From: Corynebacterium sp. p3-SID1145
Lineage (GTDB): Bacteria; Actinomycetota; Actinomycetes; Mycobacteriales; Mycobacteriaceae
Direction: 5' to 3'
Assembly: GCA_025144245.1 (NCBI GenBank)
Contig: JALXXC010000012.1
Location: forward strand, 1-60,547
DNA length: 60,547 bases
The notes below the pieces were generated by a model, which was not told where the DNA came from, did no database searches, and was given only the letters and a program-made list of their open reading frames with translations. A program made the position numbers and the translations under genes. This document shows positions 6,571 to 15,575 of this stretch, one piece after another. Numbering within the stretch: position 1 is the stretch's first letter; every line of letters begins with the position of its first letter.

Positions 6571-8181
6571 CTAGAACGGCAGCTTGATGTCCAGGTTGCT
6601 GTTGTCCTTGACCCACTGCATGATCGGGCCCGCGGAAATCACGCCGGCGATGAAGGCCAGCAGTGCGCCGAGGACTGCGGCGACGACGCCGCCGGTGCTG
6701 GACTGCCCGCTGGTCTGGCCTGCCTGATCGCTGGATCCGCCCTTGCCGCTGCCGGCATCGCCGTTGCTGTCCGTGCAGTCGACGGTCTGCTCGTGGTTCG
6801 CGCCGCGCAGGGAGATGCCCTCGCTCACGCCGTCGTCTGCCCACAGGAAACGGGTGGTTTCGGTGGCCTTGCCTCCCACGCACTCGCTGGTGGAGGTGTA
6901 GGAGCCGAAGCCCTCGTTGGCCAGGTTGGCGAAGTGAGCCGGGCGGGCCTGGATCTCGGATGCCGGGGCGAATTCGGTGCCATTGTGAGCGAGGAGGATG
7001 GACTGGCCGTCGCATGCTTCGTCGCAAAGCACGCGGAGCTGCTTGTCCTGCTGGCGGTAGTCGAGAGCCATGACGCCGGAGAACGGCGACTGGTAGGTCT
7101 GCTTGAGCTCGTAGGTGCCGTCGTCCTTCAGGTCGAGGAAGTGGACCTTGCCGTCAGCCTCGACGCCGACCGCGTAGAGCTTCTGCTCCGGGATGTAGGA
7201 GATCGCTTCCAGGCCCGCGTTGGCGCCAATCTCGCCGACGACATCCTTCAGGTTCCACTCGTGGGTGGCCTTGAGCTCCTCCTCCCCTTCCTTCACCTCA
7301 AAGCGCAGCACGGACGGGCGGGAGACCTTCTTGTCCTCGTTGTTGCGCTCGGTGGCGACGTAGATCGCGCCGTCCGGGCCGACGGTGACGCCCTCGGTAT
7401 CGAGCTTGCCGGTGCCGTCGGCGTATTTCAGGGTCCACGTGCCGGCCACGGAGTACTTCTTGGCGGCCTCGTCGTAGTCGAGGGCGTAGAGCTTGCCGGC
7501 GCCGTTGTTGACCACCCATGCGCGGCCCTTGTCGTCGAAGTCGACACCGGACATGTCCTCGCCCGCGAAATCGCCACCCAGGTCGACGTTGTAGACGTTG
7601 TCGTACGGCCACGGCTCCTTCGCCACCGGCGCGGCCGGCTCCCCAGCACCTGGCTGCCCGTCTGTGGCTGCCTTGTTAGCCAGCTCGCGGGTCGCCTCCG
7701 CCGTCGCGGCGAACTCGCCGGTCTTGTCCGGGACACGGCCCCAGGACGGCAGGACGTGATCGACCCAGGTGGTCTCGGCGACGAGGTTGTCCTCGGCATC
7801 GAAGACGCGAACGGAGTCACCCTTGCCCAAACCGAAGCCGGCGGAGCCGTCAATCGTCTGCGTATCGGTGTAGAAGGCCTTGTAGCCGCCGGACTCGATC
7901 TGCGTGCCTGCGGGGATGACGATCGGGGCCTTGTCGCTGTTGTCGCGGATCTTCCAGCCGGAGATGTCCAGCGGGAGGTCGTTGTTCAGGTTGGCCAGCT
8001 CAACCCAGTCGCCGACCGGGTCGCCGTTGGAGACGACCTCGTTGATGACCAGGGAGGACTTATCTGCGGTCTCGGCAGCGGTGGCCACCGGAACGGCGAA
8101 AGCAGACAGAGCCAGGGATGCGGCGACCGGCAGAGCGAGCGCGGCGCGGAAGCGGGAACGGGACACAGGAAGACCCTTCAT
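6571..8181 (-). CDS. Secreted lamin-tail-domain protein with propeller-like region and C-terminal membrane anchor
   Basis: The 536-residue protein has a signal peptide (residues 1 to about 36, ending ATAA). Residues about 42-145 match a lamin-tail domain (SLVINEVVSNGDPVGDWVEL and DISGWKIRDN). Residues about 190-450 contain repeats such as GVDFDDKGRAWVVNN and GVTVGPDGAIYVATER, like beta-propeller or esterase-like phytase-family proteins. A Gly/Ser linker and one hydrophobic segment (about 500-522) close the protein, so it is probably tethered outside the membrane. No substrate can be assigned. It is flanked by tRNA genes and looks monocistronic. Confidence 0.85.
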   Translation of the reverse strand: MKGLPVSRSRFRAALALPVAASLALSAFAVPVATAAETADKSSLVINEVVSNGDPVGDWVELANLNNDLPLDISGWKIRDNSDKAPIVIPAGTQIESGGYKAFYTDTQTIDGSAGFGLGKGDSVRVFDAEDNLVAETTWVDHVLPSWGRVPDKTGEFAATAEATRELANKAATDGQPGAGEPAAPVAKEPWPYDNVYNVDLGGDFAGEDMSGVDFDDKGRAWVVNNGAGKLYALDYDEAAKKYSVAGTWTLKYADGTGKLDTEGVTVGPDGAIYVATERNNEDKKVSRPSVLRFEVKEGEEELKATHEWNLKDVVGEIGANAGLEAISYIPEQKLYAVGVEADGKVHFLDLKDDGTYELKQTYQSPFSGVMALDYRQQDKQLRVLCDEACDGQSILLAHNGTEFAPASEIQARPAHFANLANEGFGSYTSTSECVGGKATETTRFLWADDGVSEGISLRGANHEQTVDCTDSNGDAGSGKGGSSDQAGQTSGQSSTGGVVAAVLGALLAFIAGVISAGPIMQWVKDNSNLDIKLPF

Positions 8182-8284
8182 GCGTTGGAAACAGTGACGT
8201 ACCCGTGAGACGCTAGCCCCGCTTTTTTAACGAGCACTGGCCTGAAAGTGACGTCCGCGTGACCGGAAAATGAAAAGGGGAAAT

Positions 8285-8324
8285 GAAAAAACGCGCACCG
8301 CGGGAAATTGTCCGCGGTGCGCGT
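8285..8324 (-). terminator. Terminator downstream of tRNA-Tyr
   Basis: A perfect 13-bp stem, ACGCGCACCGCGG (8291-8303) with CCGCGGTGCGCGT (8312-8324), has an 8-base loop and is followed on the minus strand by a T6 run. Confidence 0.9.
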
Positions 8325-8333
8325 TATCAGCGG

Positions 8334-8415
8334 TGCCAGGTAGAAGATTCGAACTTCTGAAGGCAATGCCGGCGGATTTACAGTCCGCTCCCTTTGGCCG
8401 CTCGGGCAACCTGGC
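8334..8415 (-). tRNA. tRNA-Tyr (GTA)
   Basis: The 82-nt class II tRNA on the minus strand has acceptor GCCAGGT/ACCTGGC, anticodon GTA in ACTGTAAA, an extended variable arm, and T-loop AGTTCGAATCT. CCA is not encoded. It is followed by a strong terminator. Confidence 0.96.
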
Positions 8416-8479
8416 GTGCTTGGACTACTCTACAGCAGCGGGTCACAGAAACAACAAACCAGCTGCTGAAGGTTGGTTT

Positions 8480-9496
8480 TCAGCCGACGCGATCGACTGT
8501 GTAGCGCGCGATTTGGCGCATCGCACCGTTCGCCGGGATGTCAGGCAGCTCGTCCAGGCGGGTGTCGACGATGGAGAGGTAGCGGTGGACGTCGTCAAGC
8601 GCGCGTGCACGGCCGTCCGTCTCGGCGATGAGCGTGAGGGCGCGCTCCACGTCGGCGTCCTCGGTGAGCGGGCCAGTGAGAAGGCCGCGGAGCTCCTCGC
8701 CCGCCGCTCCCCCGTCCTGCAGCGCGTAGAGGACCGGGAGGGTGAAGACACCCTCGCGCAGATCCGTGCCCGGGGTCTTTCCAGACTGGGCGGAGTCGGA
8801 GAAAATGTCGATGATGTCGTCGACGATCTGGAAGACCATGCCAATCGCCTCGCCGAGCTCCTTGATGGTGCGCACCGTAGCCTCGTCCGCGCCGGAGTGC
8901 GTGGCACCCAGGTAGGCGGCAGACGCGATGAGCACGCCGGTCTTTTCCCGGATGACTTCGAGATAATGCTCGACGGGGTCGCCACCGCGCGCGCCGACGG
9001 TCTCGCGCATCTGGCCGGTGACCAGGTCGCTGAACGTCTCCGCGAAGTGGCGGACGGTGGCGGTGTCGATCTCGCTCATCAACCGCGAGGCCTCCGCCAG
9101 CAGGTAGTCGCCGGAGAGGATCGCGACCGTGTTGGACCAGCGGGAATTCGCGGACTCCACGCCGCGGCGCTTCGCGGCCTCGTCCATCACGTCGTCGTGG
9201 TACAGCGTGGCCAGGTGGACCAGCTCCACGATCGCCGCGCCGCGGATCACATTGTCCGCCTGCGGGTTCGGCCCGAACTCACTCGCCAGCACCGCCATCA
9301 GCGGACGGAAGCGCTTGCCGCCAGCCTTGGCCAGGTGGGTGACCTGTTCGCTGAGGAAATCCTCGCCGCCGGAAAGCCGCTCGAACATGAGCTCTTCCAC
9401 CCGGTTCAACCCGTCCGTGACGCGTTGCGCCAAGTCCTCGTCGCCGAGATCGAGCTTGTTGTCGACGGCGGGCGACGTGGGAGTGCCGTTGGTCAT
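8480..9496 (-). CDS. Polyprenyl diphosphate synthase (menaquinone side chain)
   Basis: This 338-residue trans-isoprenyl diphosphate synthase condenses isopentenyl diphosphate to make the menaquinone tail. Both Asp-rich motifs are present: DDVMD at residues 101-105 and DDIID at about 226-230. GGKRFRP at about 59-65 binds diphosphate. Its neighbours menJ and menG on the right support a role in menaquinone, and the order matches the mycobacterial grcC1 region. Product chain length cannot be told from the sequence. Confidence 0.93.
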   Translation of the reverse strand: MTNGTPTSPAVDNKLDLGDEDLAQRVTDGLNRVEELMFERLSGGEDFLSEQVTHLAKAGGKRFRPLMAVLASEFGPNPQADNVIRGAAIVELVHLATLYHDDVMDEAAKRRGVESANSRWSNTVAILSGDYLLAEASRLMSEIDTATVRHFAETFSDLVTGQMRETVGARGGDPVEHYLEVIREKTGVLIASAAYLGATHSGADEATVRTIKELGEAIGMVFQIVDDIIDIFSDSAQSGKTPGTDLREGVFTLPVLYALQDGGAAGEELRGLLTGPLTEDADVERALTLIAETDGRARALDDVHRYLSIVDTRLDELPDIPANGAMRQIARYTVDRVG

Positions 9497-9577
9497 CTAT
9501 CGTCCTTGCGGGGTCGTGCGGGGTCTGCGTCCCCTTAACCGTAGTCCACCCCTGAGCCATCTGGCACAATAAGTTCG

Positions 9578-10819
9578 GTGAAATCGTTCGAGTGCGTCGT
9601 TGTCGGTGCGGGACCCGCAGGTTCTGCCGCCGCCATTGCCGCCCGGCGCGCCGGTTTCGAGGTCGCGGTTGTGGATGCCGCCCCCGCCGGCCGCGACAAG
9701 ACATGCGGCGACGGGCTGACTCCCCGCGCGGTGCACGCCCTGCAGGAGTTGGGGCTGTCCGCCGCGCTCCCCACCTACCGCAACAGGGGGCTGAAGCTGC
9801 ACGGTTACGGCGGTTCCGTGACCGCGCCGTGGCCGGAGGGCCACTACGGCACGGAAGGTTCCGCCTCGCCGCGCTCGCTTTTCGACGCCGCCTTGGCCGA
9901 CCTCGCCTCCTCCCTCGGCGCCGAGATGTTCTACAGCTGCCCCGCCACCGGCGCTGAATTCGATGACAGTGGCGCGATCACCGGCGTGGTCACCCCTCAG
10001 GGGACGCTGCGCGCGAAGTGGGTGATCGTGGCCGACGGGGTGCGCTCCCCCTTCGGCAAGCAGCTCGGCCGGAAATGGCACCGCGGTCAGGTCTACGGCA
10101 TCGCAGCTCGCTCCTACTGCGCCACCCCGTTAAGCGGTGAACCGTGGATGCACTCCCACGTGGAGCTGCGCGACGGGGACGGCGCAATCCAGCCCGGCTA
10201 CGGGTGGATCTTCCCGCTCGGCGACGGCACTGTGAACCTGGGCTGCGGAGCCCTGTCCACCGACGCCCGCCCAGCGAAAGTGAATACGAAGAAGCTGTTG
10301 CTCCAGTACGCCGACCAGGTCCGCGACGAGTGGCAGCTGGGCCAGCCGGAGAACATCACCTCCGCCCTGTTGCCGATGGGCGGCGCGGTGTCCAACGTCG
10401 CCGGGCCGAACTGGATGCTCATCGGCGACGCGGCAGCCTGCGTGAACCCCCTCAACGGCGAGGGCATCGACTACGGGCTGGAGACCGCCATCATGGCGGT
10501 GGGCCTGATCGCGGATGCCGCCGGAACCCACCCCGATCTAACGTTGGTCTGGCCACATGAACTGCGCCGCGCGTACGGCGAAGCGTTCGTGCTGGCCCGC
10601 ACACTCGCCCGTGTGCTCACGTACCCGCAGTTCCTGCCCGCAGCGGGCCCGCTGGCCCTGCGCGGCCCCGGCGGACGCCACCTCATGCCCGCGGCGGCGC
10701 GCTTGATGGGCAACCTCGTCACCGAGGAAGACCGGGACCTCGTCGCCCGCGTGTGGCGCTTGGCCGGTAAGGGAGTTTCGCGCGTGCGGGCGGACAGCCC
10801 GCTGTGGTCCGTGGACTAG
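9578..10819 (+). CDS. menJ: Geranylgeranyl reductase family protein, menaquinone reductase MenJ
   Basis: The 413-residue FAD-dependent reductase is predicted to saturate one isoprene unit of menaquinone. The Rossmann motif GAGPAGSAAA is at about residues 8-17. CGDGLTPRAV and the second FAD motif GDAAACVNPLNGEGIDYGLE are typical of the family. The start is GTG. It is transcribed divergently from the polyprenyl synthase (81-base gap), and menG converges on it. In mycobacteria the homologue occupies the same position. Confidence 0.92.
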   Translation: MKSFECVVVGAGPAGSAAAIAARRAGFEVAVVDAAPAGRDKTCGDGLTPRAVHALQELGLSAALPTYRNRGLKLHGYGGSVTAPWPEGHYGTEGSASPRSLFDAALADLASSLGAEMFYSCPATGAEFDDSGAITGVVTPQGTLRAKWVIVADGVRSPFGKQLGRKWHRGQVYGIAARSYCATPLSGEPWMHSHVELRDGDGAIQPGYGWIFPLGDGTVNLGCGALSTDARPAKVNTKKLLLQYADQVRDEWQLGQPENITSALLPMGGAVSNVAGPNWMLIGDAAACVNPLNGEGIDYGLETAIMAVGLIADAAGTHPDLTLVWPHELRRAYGEAFVLARTLARVLTYPQFLPAAGPLALRGPGGRHLMPAAARLMGNLVTEEDRDLVARVWRLAGKGVSRVRADSPLWSVD

Positions 10820-10834
10820 GCCCCGCAGGAGGTT

Positions 10835-11521
10835 CTAGCGCTTGACCGCCCCGTGCAGGGCGACAATGCCGAAAGCGAGGTTCTGCCAGCCGCAGTCCTC
10901 CCACCCGTTGGCGTTGACCGCCGCAGCGAGGTCCTCCTGGTCGGGCCAGGCGCGGATCGACTCCGCCAGGTACTCGTAGGCCTCCGCGTTGGAGGAGAAC
11001 ACCTTGCCCAGGAGAGGAATCACCCGGGGCAGGTACTCGCGGTAGATGGTGGAGAACACCGGGACCACGGGGGTGGAGAACTCGTTGACCACCAAGCGGC
11101 CGCCCGGTTTGGTCACGCGGGCCATCTCGCGCAGGCCAGCTTCGAAATCGTGGACGTTGCGCAGGCCGTAGGAGATGGTCACGGCATCGAAGGTCTCGTC
11201 GGCGAACGGCAGGTGCATCGCGTCGCCCACGACTTTGGGCACGTCACGGTGCTTGCCGGCGGCCAGCATCCCCTGGGAGAAATCGCACGCCACGCACCAT
11301 GCGCCGGACTTGGTCAGCTCCACAGTGGACACCGCCGTGCCCGCCGCGAGGTCAAGGACCTTCTCCCCCGGCTTCAGGGCCAGGCGCTGACGGGTGCGCT
11401 TGCGCCAGTAGCGGTCGAGGCCACCCGTCATGACTGTGTTGGTGATGTCGTAGTTCTTTCCTACTTCATCGAACATTCCCGCGACATCCAGCGGGTTCTT
11501 CTCCAGGTTCGCCTTGGCCAT
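10835..11521 (-). CDS. menG: Demethylmenaquinone methyltransferase
   Basis: The protein (228 residues from the chosen ATG) transfers a methyl group from S-adenosylmethionine to demethylmenaquinone, the last step of the pathway. The SAM-binding motif [41 protein letters not shown] and the C-terminal [12 protein letters not shown] are as in UbiE/MenG proteins. The frame is open 46 codons further upstream, but that part lacks family similarity, so the ATG before AKANLEKNP was chosen. Confidence 0.95.
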   Translation of the reverse strand: MAKANLEKNPLDVAGMFDEVGKNYDITNTVMTGGLDRYWRKRTRQRLALKPGEKVLDLAAGTAVSTVELTKSGAWCVACDFSQGMLAAGKHRDVPKVVGDAMHLPFADETFDAVTISYGLRNVHDFEAGLREMARVTKPGGRLVVNEFSTPVVPVFSTIYREYLPRVIPLLGKVFSSNAEAYEYLAESIRAWPDQEDLAAAVNANGWEDCGWQNLAFGIVALHGAVKR

Positions 11522-11580
11522 AGCACCCGAGTCTAGGCCACTGCGATACTCCGACCACATTGAAGCCCCGACGTCCCCCG

Positions 11581-12729
11581 CTATCGCCGGAGCGGACGGC
11601 GGCGCTTCTTCGGGTAGCCGTCGATGACCTCGCCGTAGTAGCCGAGCAGCTGGTCGCACAGGGCGGGCCAGGTCTTGTCGGCGACAGAGGCGCGGGCGTT
11701 GACCCGCATCTGCTCCAGCGTCCCGGGCTGCAGAATAGCGGCGACGGAGGCAGGCAGATCGCGTTCGAAGGTGTCCACGTCGATCAGGTCGCCGTTGTAG
11801 CCGGGCTCGATCAGGTCGATCGGGCCACCTGCGCGCGGGCCGATGGTGGGGGTGCCGGAAGCCTGCGCCTCCTGGATGGTCTGCCCGAAGGTCTCGAATT
11901 CGCCCGTGTGCACGAACAGGTCCAAGCTGGCGTAGGCGGCGGCGAGCTTCTTGCCGCTCAACTGCCCGGTGAACACAGCGGTGGGCATGCGCTTGCCCAG
12001 GGTGCGGCGCAACGGTCCGTCACCGACGATGACGAGTTGGATATCCGGGTCGCCGTGGAGAACCGTGAGCCGCTCCACGCCCTTCTCCGAAGCGAGGCGG
12101 CCGACGAAGCCGACGATCTTCTTCTGCCCCGTCGGGTCCCACTTCTTGCGCAGCTTCTGCGAGCGGCGGTCCGGGCGGAACAGCTCCGAGTCGACGCCCC
12201 GGCCCCAGCGGCGGATGTTCTTGATGCCGTGGGCCTCGAGCTCCCCGATCGTCACTGACGACGGCGCCAACGTCATCTGGGTCATGTTGTGCAGGTTCCG
12301 CGCCCACACCCACGCCGCGGACTCGAGGAAGCCGACGTGGTAGCGGGCGGTGTAGCCGGCCACATCCGTCTGGAACAGCGCGACCGCTGGAAGCTTGAGG
12401 CGCTTCGCCGCCACGGCGCCCGCGCCGCCGAGGACGAAGGGGCTGGCCAAGTGAACCACGTCTGGCTTGAATTCGCGCAGCACGCGCGTGGTCGTGCCGT
12501 TGGGCACACCGATGGGCAACGAGTCCACCAGCGGCACCATGACCGTGGGCACGCGCACAACGGGAAAGCCCGCGTACTCGGCGATCTCCTCCTGGTTGGC
12601 GCGCGCACCCGGCGCGACCACGATCGCTTCGTGGCCTGTCCGCTGGAGATGCTCCAGAACCCGGAGGATCGAGTTGGTCACTCCGTTGACGTTGGGCAGG
12701 AAAGACTCGGCGACAATGGCAACACGCAT
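11581..12729 (-). CDS. mgtA: GT4 glycosyltransferase, MgtA-type alpha-mannosyltransferase
   Basis: The 382-residue GT-B enzyme has an N-terminal acceptor domain ([19 protein letters not shown]) and a C-terminal GDP-sugar domain with [16 protein letters not shown] and [17 protein letters not shown]. In C. glutamicum MgtA (once called PimB) makes the mannosyl glucuronic acid diacylglycerol anchor of lipomannan. The identification rests on motif match and on gene order: it lies between menG and menD, as in mycobacteria (Rv0557). Exact substrate specificity is inferred. Confidence 0.85.
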   Translation of the reverse strand: MRVAIVAESFLPNVNGVTNSILRVLEHLQRTGHEAIVVAPGARANQEEIAEYAGFPVVRVPTVMVPLVDSLPIGVPNGTTTRVLREFKPDVVHLASPFVLGGAGAVAAKRLKLPAVALFQTDVAGYTARYHVGFLESAAWVWARNLHNMTQMTLAPSSVTIGELEAHGIKNIRRWGRGVDSELFRPDRRSQKLRKKWDPTGQKKIVGFVGRLASEKGVERLTVLHGDPDIQLVIVGDGPLRRTLGKRMPTAVFTGQLSGKKLAAAYASLDLFVHTGEFETFGQTIQEAQASGTPTIGPRAGGPIDLIEPGYNGDLIDVDTFERDLPASVAAILQPGTLEQMRVNARASVADKTWPALCDQLLGYYGEVIDGYPKKRRRPLRR

Positions 12730-12756
12730 GCGAGCATTATTCAGGACCAGCGCTAA

Positions 12757-13221
12757 TTAGTCCTTGCTTTCACGGGAACGAGAGGTGAATTTTCTGCCCG
12801 GTGTCCGGGACTTCTTACCTAAAGCGCTGACCCCCAGCCAGGCGGCCGCCGCGATGAGGGTGCCCACCGCGCCGACTGACAGCGCGGGAACGATAGCGAG
12901 TGTCCAGCCACGCCCCTCCACTTTGACGATCTCCGGGTTGCTCTTCGCGTAGGTCACCCACACCTGCTGCCCGTCGCCGAGTCCCGAGGGGTAGAGCAGA
13001 CCGCGCTGCGGGGAGTGGAACTCGCCGGACTCGTCCTGGTAGTCGACGGAAGTGCGCGTCAACCCCACCCCGGTAACGGTGGCGATGCCGCGGCCGGGGT
13101 CGCGCGAGATGGTGAAGTCGTTGTACGCCGGCCCCGCGACCATGGACACGCTGCCCAGCATCGCGCACGCGTAAAGCACGATGATGAGCTGGTGGAGGCG
13201 TCGGCGGACAGTCGGAGCCAC
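12757..13221 (-). CDS. DUF3592-like two-TM membrane protein
   Basis: The 154-residue protein has membrane segments at about residues 8-28 and 110-135. Between them is an extracytoplasmic region with GIATVTGVGLTRTSVDYQDE and GQQVWVTYAKSNPEIVKV, the pattern of DUF3592 proteins. It lies between mgtA and menD, the position of Rv0556 in M. tuberculosis. The C-terminus is basic and cytoplasmic. Function unknown. Confidence 0.75.
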   Translation of the reverse strand: MAPTVRRRLHQLIIVLYACAMLGSVSMVAGPAYNDFTISRDPGRGIATVTGVGLTRTSVDYQDESGEFHSPQRGLLYPSGLGDGQQVWVTYAKSNPEIVKVEGRGWTLAIVPALSVGAVGTLIAAAAWLGVSALGKKSRTPGRKFTSRSRESKD

Positions 13222-13237
13222 TGTTTCCCCGCCGCTT

Positions 13238-14908
13238 CTACTTCTTCAGCCGCTCGGACAGCGCCCGGCGGGTAGTGCGCGTGGTCACGGCCTCAATCAC
13301 GGTGACGGGAGCAGGCTTATCGACGCCCTCGTACAGCGCCTCCGTCAACTCCCCGATCCCAGTGACCCTGCGGTAGGCAGTGCCGTAGCCTGCGGCGAGG
13401 GCCTCGATATCCGCGTCGTGCGGCGTGCCGAAGGCCCGCTCGAAACTGCCGCGGAGCTCTGGGGCCCCGACTTCGAGCGTTTCGAAGATGCCGCCGCCGT
13501 TGTCGTTGGCCACCACAATGGTGAGGTTGCCCGGCACCGGCTGGTCCGGACCGATGAGCAGCCCGCCCGCGTCGTGCAGGAAGGTCAGGTCGCCCACGAG
13601 CGCCACGGTGCGCGGGGCACGGATTTCGTCCGGGTGCAGCGCCTGCGTCGCCAAGGCGATGCCGGCCGCCTGCGACAACGTGCCGTCAATGCCGGCGGCG
13701 CCGCGGGCCGAGTAGGTGCTCACACCGTCGAAAGGCATGCCCACCAGGCTCGCGTCGCGCACCGGGTTCGACGAACCGAGGATCAGAGTGTCCCCCACCC
13801 CGAGCGAATCGCACACCGCCGCAGCAGCATGCAGGCCGGTGAAGCCGTACGTGTCGTCCTCGAGCGCCTTACGGACAGTTTCCGCGCCGACATCCCCGGC
13901 GGCCTCGCAGATCTTCAGCCACGTGTCGGTGGGCTGCCCGGTGGCGTTGACGCGGCTGCCCACGCGGTCCGGGTGGCCCGTGACCGTCTCGGTGCGGGTG
14001 ATGCCGATGACCTCGATCGTGCTGTCAGCCATCAACGCCATCACGTCGCGGTGAAGAGTCGGGTGGCCGACCACGATCACCTGCTCCGGCTTCGTGGACG
14101 CTGCGAAGTCGCCGCCGTCGTGGCTGACCGCCACCTCGTCCTGGGCGAAGAAGCGCGCGGCCAGCGGGTGGACCTGGTGGAACGGCGTCGGCGCTGTCGG
14201 CTCAGCGATGGTGGGCACGTGCTCCAGTCCGGGCACCTCCCACGCCTCGTCGCCGGCGATGACGAGGGTGTTCCTGGTCAAGTCCACATCCACCGCGCCG
14301 TGGTCGACAGCGCCTGCCGGACCAGTATCCGCCGCACCGCGCCCCTCCCCGGGACGCAGCCGGCCGGGGCCAACCCGGCGGAGGGTGCCCACGGGCTCCG
14401 GCAGCGCCTCAGGCACGAGCGGGGTGTCGAAGGCGACATTGATGTGCACCTGGTCGGCATCGAAGCTCACCGCGTCGCCGACCTGCGTGACCTGCTCGGT
14501 GGCGGCGTACCGGCCGAAGATGCCCTGCTGCCAGATCGTCTGGGAAGCTCCGGTGCCCACGAGGCGCTCGGGCCGGTCCGCGCTGATCACTGCCAGCGGC
14601 GTGTGCGACATGTGCGCCTCGATCACAGCCGGGAACGTGTTCGCCACAGCGGTCCCGGACGTCATGACCACGCCGACATGGCGGCGCTGCACGCGTGCGA
14701 TGCCGAGGGCGGTGAAGGCGGCCGCGCGTTCGTCGATACGCACATGCACCGTGATGTCGCGGCGGGCGAGCAGCGCGTACGCCAGCGGCGAATTGCGCGA
14801 ACCCGGGCACAGCACGACATCCGTGACATGCTCCGCGACCACCTCGGCCACATGGGCGGCCAGCTGCATTGAATCGCTCGCCGGGCTCTCCATGCGGCTA
14901 TCCGGCAT
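13238..14908 (-). CDS. menD: SEPHCHC synthase MenD
   Basis: The 556-residue thiamine diphosphate enzyme condenses isochorismate with 2-oxoglutarate in menaquinone synthesis. It carries [18 protein letters not shown], the RIDERAAAF segment with the catalytic Glu, [17 protein letters not shown], and a C-terminal ThDP/Mg site ([13 protein letters not shown] and NDNGGGIFE). The chosen ATG overlaps the end of the upstream gene by 11 bases; an ATG five codons later (14893) is also possible. The repeated 11-mer lies inside the gene at 13315. Confidence 0.97.
   Translation of the reverse strand: MPDSRMESPASDSMQLAAHVAEVVAEHVTDVVLCPGSRNSPLAYALLARRDITVHVRIDERAAAFTALGIARVQRRHVGVVMTSGTAVANTFPAVIEAHMSHTPLAVISADRPERLVGTGASQTIWQQGIFGRYAATEQVTQVGDAVSFDADQVHINVAFDTPLVPEALPEPVGTLRRVGPGRLRPGEGRGAADTGPAGAVDHGAVDVDLTRNTLVIAGDEAWEVPGLEHVPTIAEPTAPTPFHQVHPLAARFFAQDEVAVSHDGGDFAASTKPEQVIVVGHPTLHRDVMALMADSTIEVIGITRTETVTGHPDRVGSRVNATGQPTDTWLKICEAAGDVGAETVRKALEDDTYGFTGLHAAAAVCDSLGVGDTLILGSSNPVRDASLVGMPFDGVSTYSARGAAGIDGTLSQAAGIALATQALHPDEIRAPRTVALVGDLTFLHDAGGLLIGPDQPVPGNLTIVVANDNGGGIFETLEVGAPELRGSFERAFGTPHDADIEALAAGYGTAYRRVTGIGELTEALYEGVDKPAPVTVIEAVTTRTTRRALSERLKK
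13315..13325 (+). repeat. GCTTATCGACG 11-mer inside menD
   Basis: Read in the menD frame it encodes Val-Asp-Lys as GTC GAT AAG in GVDKPAP near the C-terminus. GAT is used for Asp where GAC predominates in this genome. Confidence 0.9.
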
Positions 14909-15539
14909 TGAGGATTCCGTCGAGCTGGTTCAAAAGGTCCTCGGCGCCCTGGCGGTACTCATCCGGAAGATCGTCCGGGAGCTCAGTAGGCAGATCCTCC
15001 GGCAACGACGGTGGCGCATCTTCGCCGCCGCCCTGCTGGCCCTGCTCGCCCGACTCGCCGCCGTTGTCGTCCTTCTTGCGGTCGCGCCCCAGCAGGTCGT
15101 CCAGAATGCCGGACGGCGTGGTGGTCACCGTTTCTGTCTGGGTGATGGTCACCGGGGCCGGTTCCGGCTTATTCGCGCGGGACTCGGCGCCGCGCCACAA
15201 GAAGAACATTCCAATAGCGGCCAGACCCAGCAAGAGGGCCAGCACCGCCAGCACGATCGAGCCCGACCCGCCGCGGGAAGAGCCGGAATTCTGCGGCTCA
15301 GGGCGGTACGGCTCCTCGTAGGGCTCGTAGCCGCCGGAGTCGTAGCTGCCGCCGTACTGGGTTTCGGGGTAGCTCGACTGCGCATAGCGTGAATCCCCCT
15401 CCCCCGGCATGTACTGGTGCGGGGCAGACTGGCCACTGCCGCCCGCAGAGGAAGGGGACTGGGACGGGGACAGGTAACGGGTGCTCGCGTCGGAGATGTC
15501 GTCACCGTGGCGCCCAAACTGTCGGGTCTCGTTATCCAT
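14898..15539 (-). CDS. Single-pass membrane protein with low-complexity tails
   Basis: The 213-residue protein is unrecognised. Residues 1-93 are rich in Ser, Gly, Tyr, Pro and Glu (a cytoplasmic-type disordered tail). Residues 95-116 form one membrane segment, followed by an acidic, Gly/Gln-rich exterior and [19 protein letters not shown] near the end. The stop overlaps the start of menD (AATGCCGGATAG), which suggests co-translation. Corynebacteria often have a poorly conserved gene here; no function is inferred. Confidence 0.7.
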   Translation of the reverse strand: MDNETRQFGRHGDDISDASTRYLSPSQSPSSAGGSGQSAPHQYMPGEGDSRYAQSSYPETQYGGSYDSGGYEPYEEPYRPEPQNSGSSRGGSGSIVLAVLALLLGLAAIGMFFLWRGAESRANKPEPAPVTITQTETVTTTPSGILDDLLGRDRKKDDNGGESGEQGQQGGGEDAPPSLPEDLPTELPDDLPDEYRQGAEDLLNQLDGILNAG

Positions 15540-15575
15540 GGGGGTCAGTCTAGTCCCCGCAGGAAACCACGCCCA

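Noticed and set aside
6388..8208. 606-codon open frame on the plus strand opposite the lamin-tail gene
   Set aside because: It mirrors the real gene in a GC-rich genome, has no family-like sequence, and starts within a tRNA-gene region. Similar long shadows at 13181-14872, 15417-17207, 41582-43141 and 45783-47444 were rejected for the same reason.
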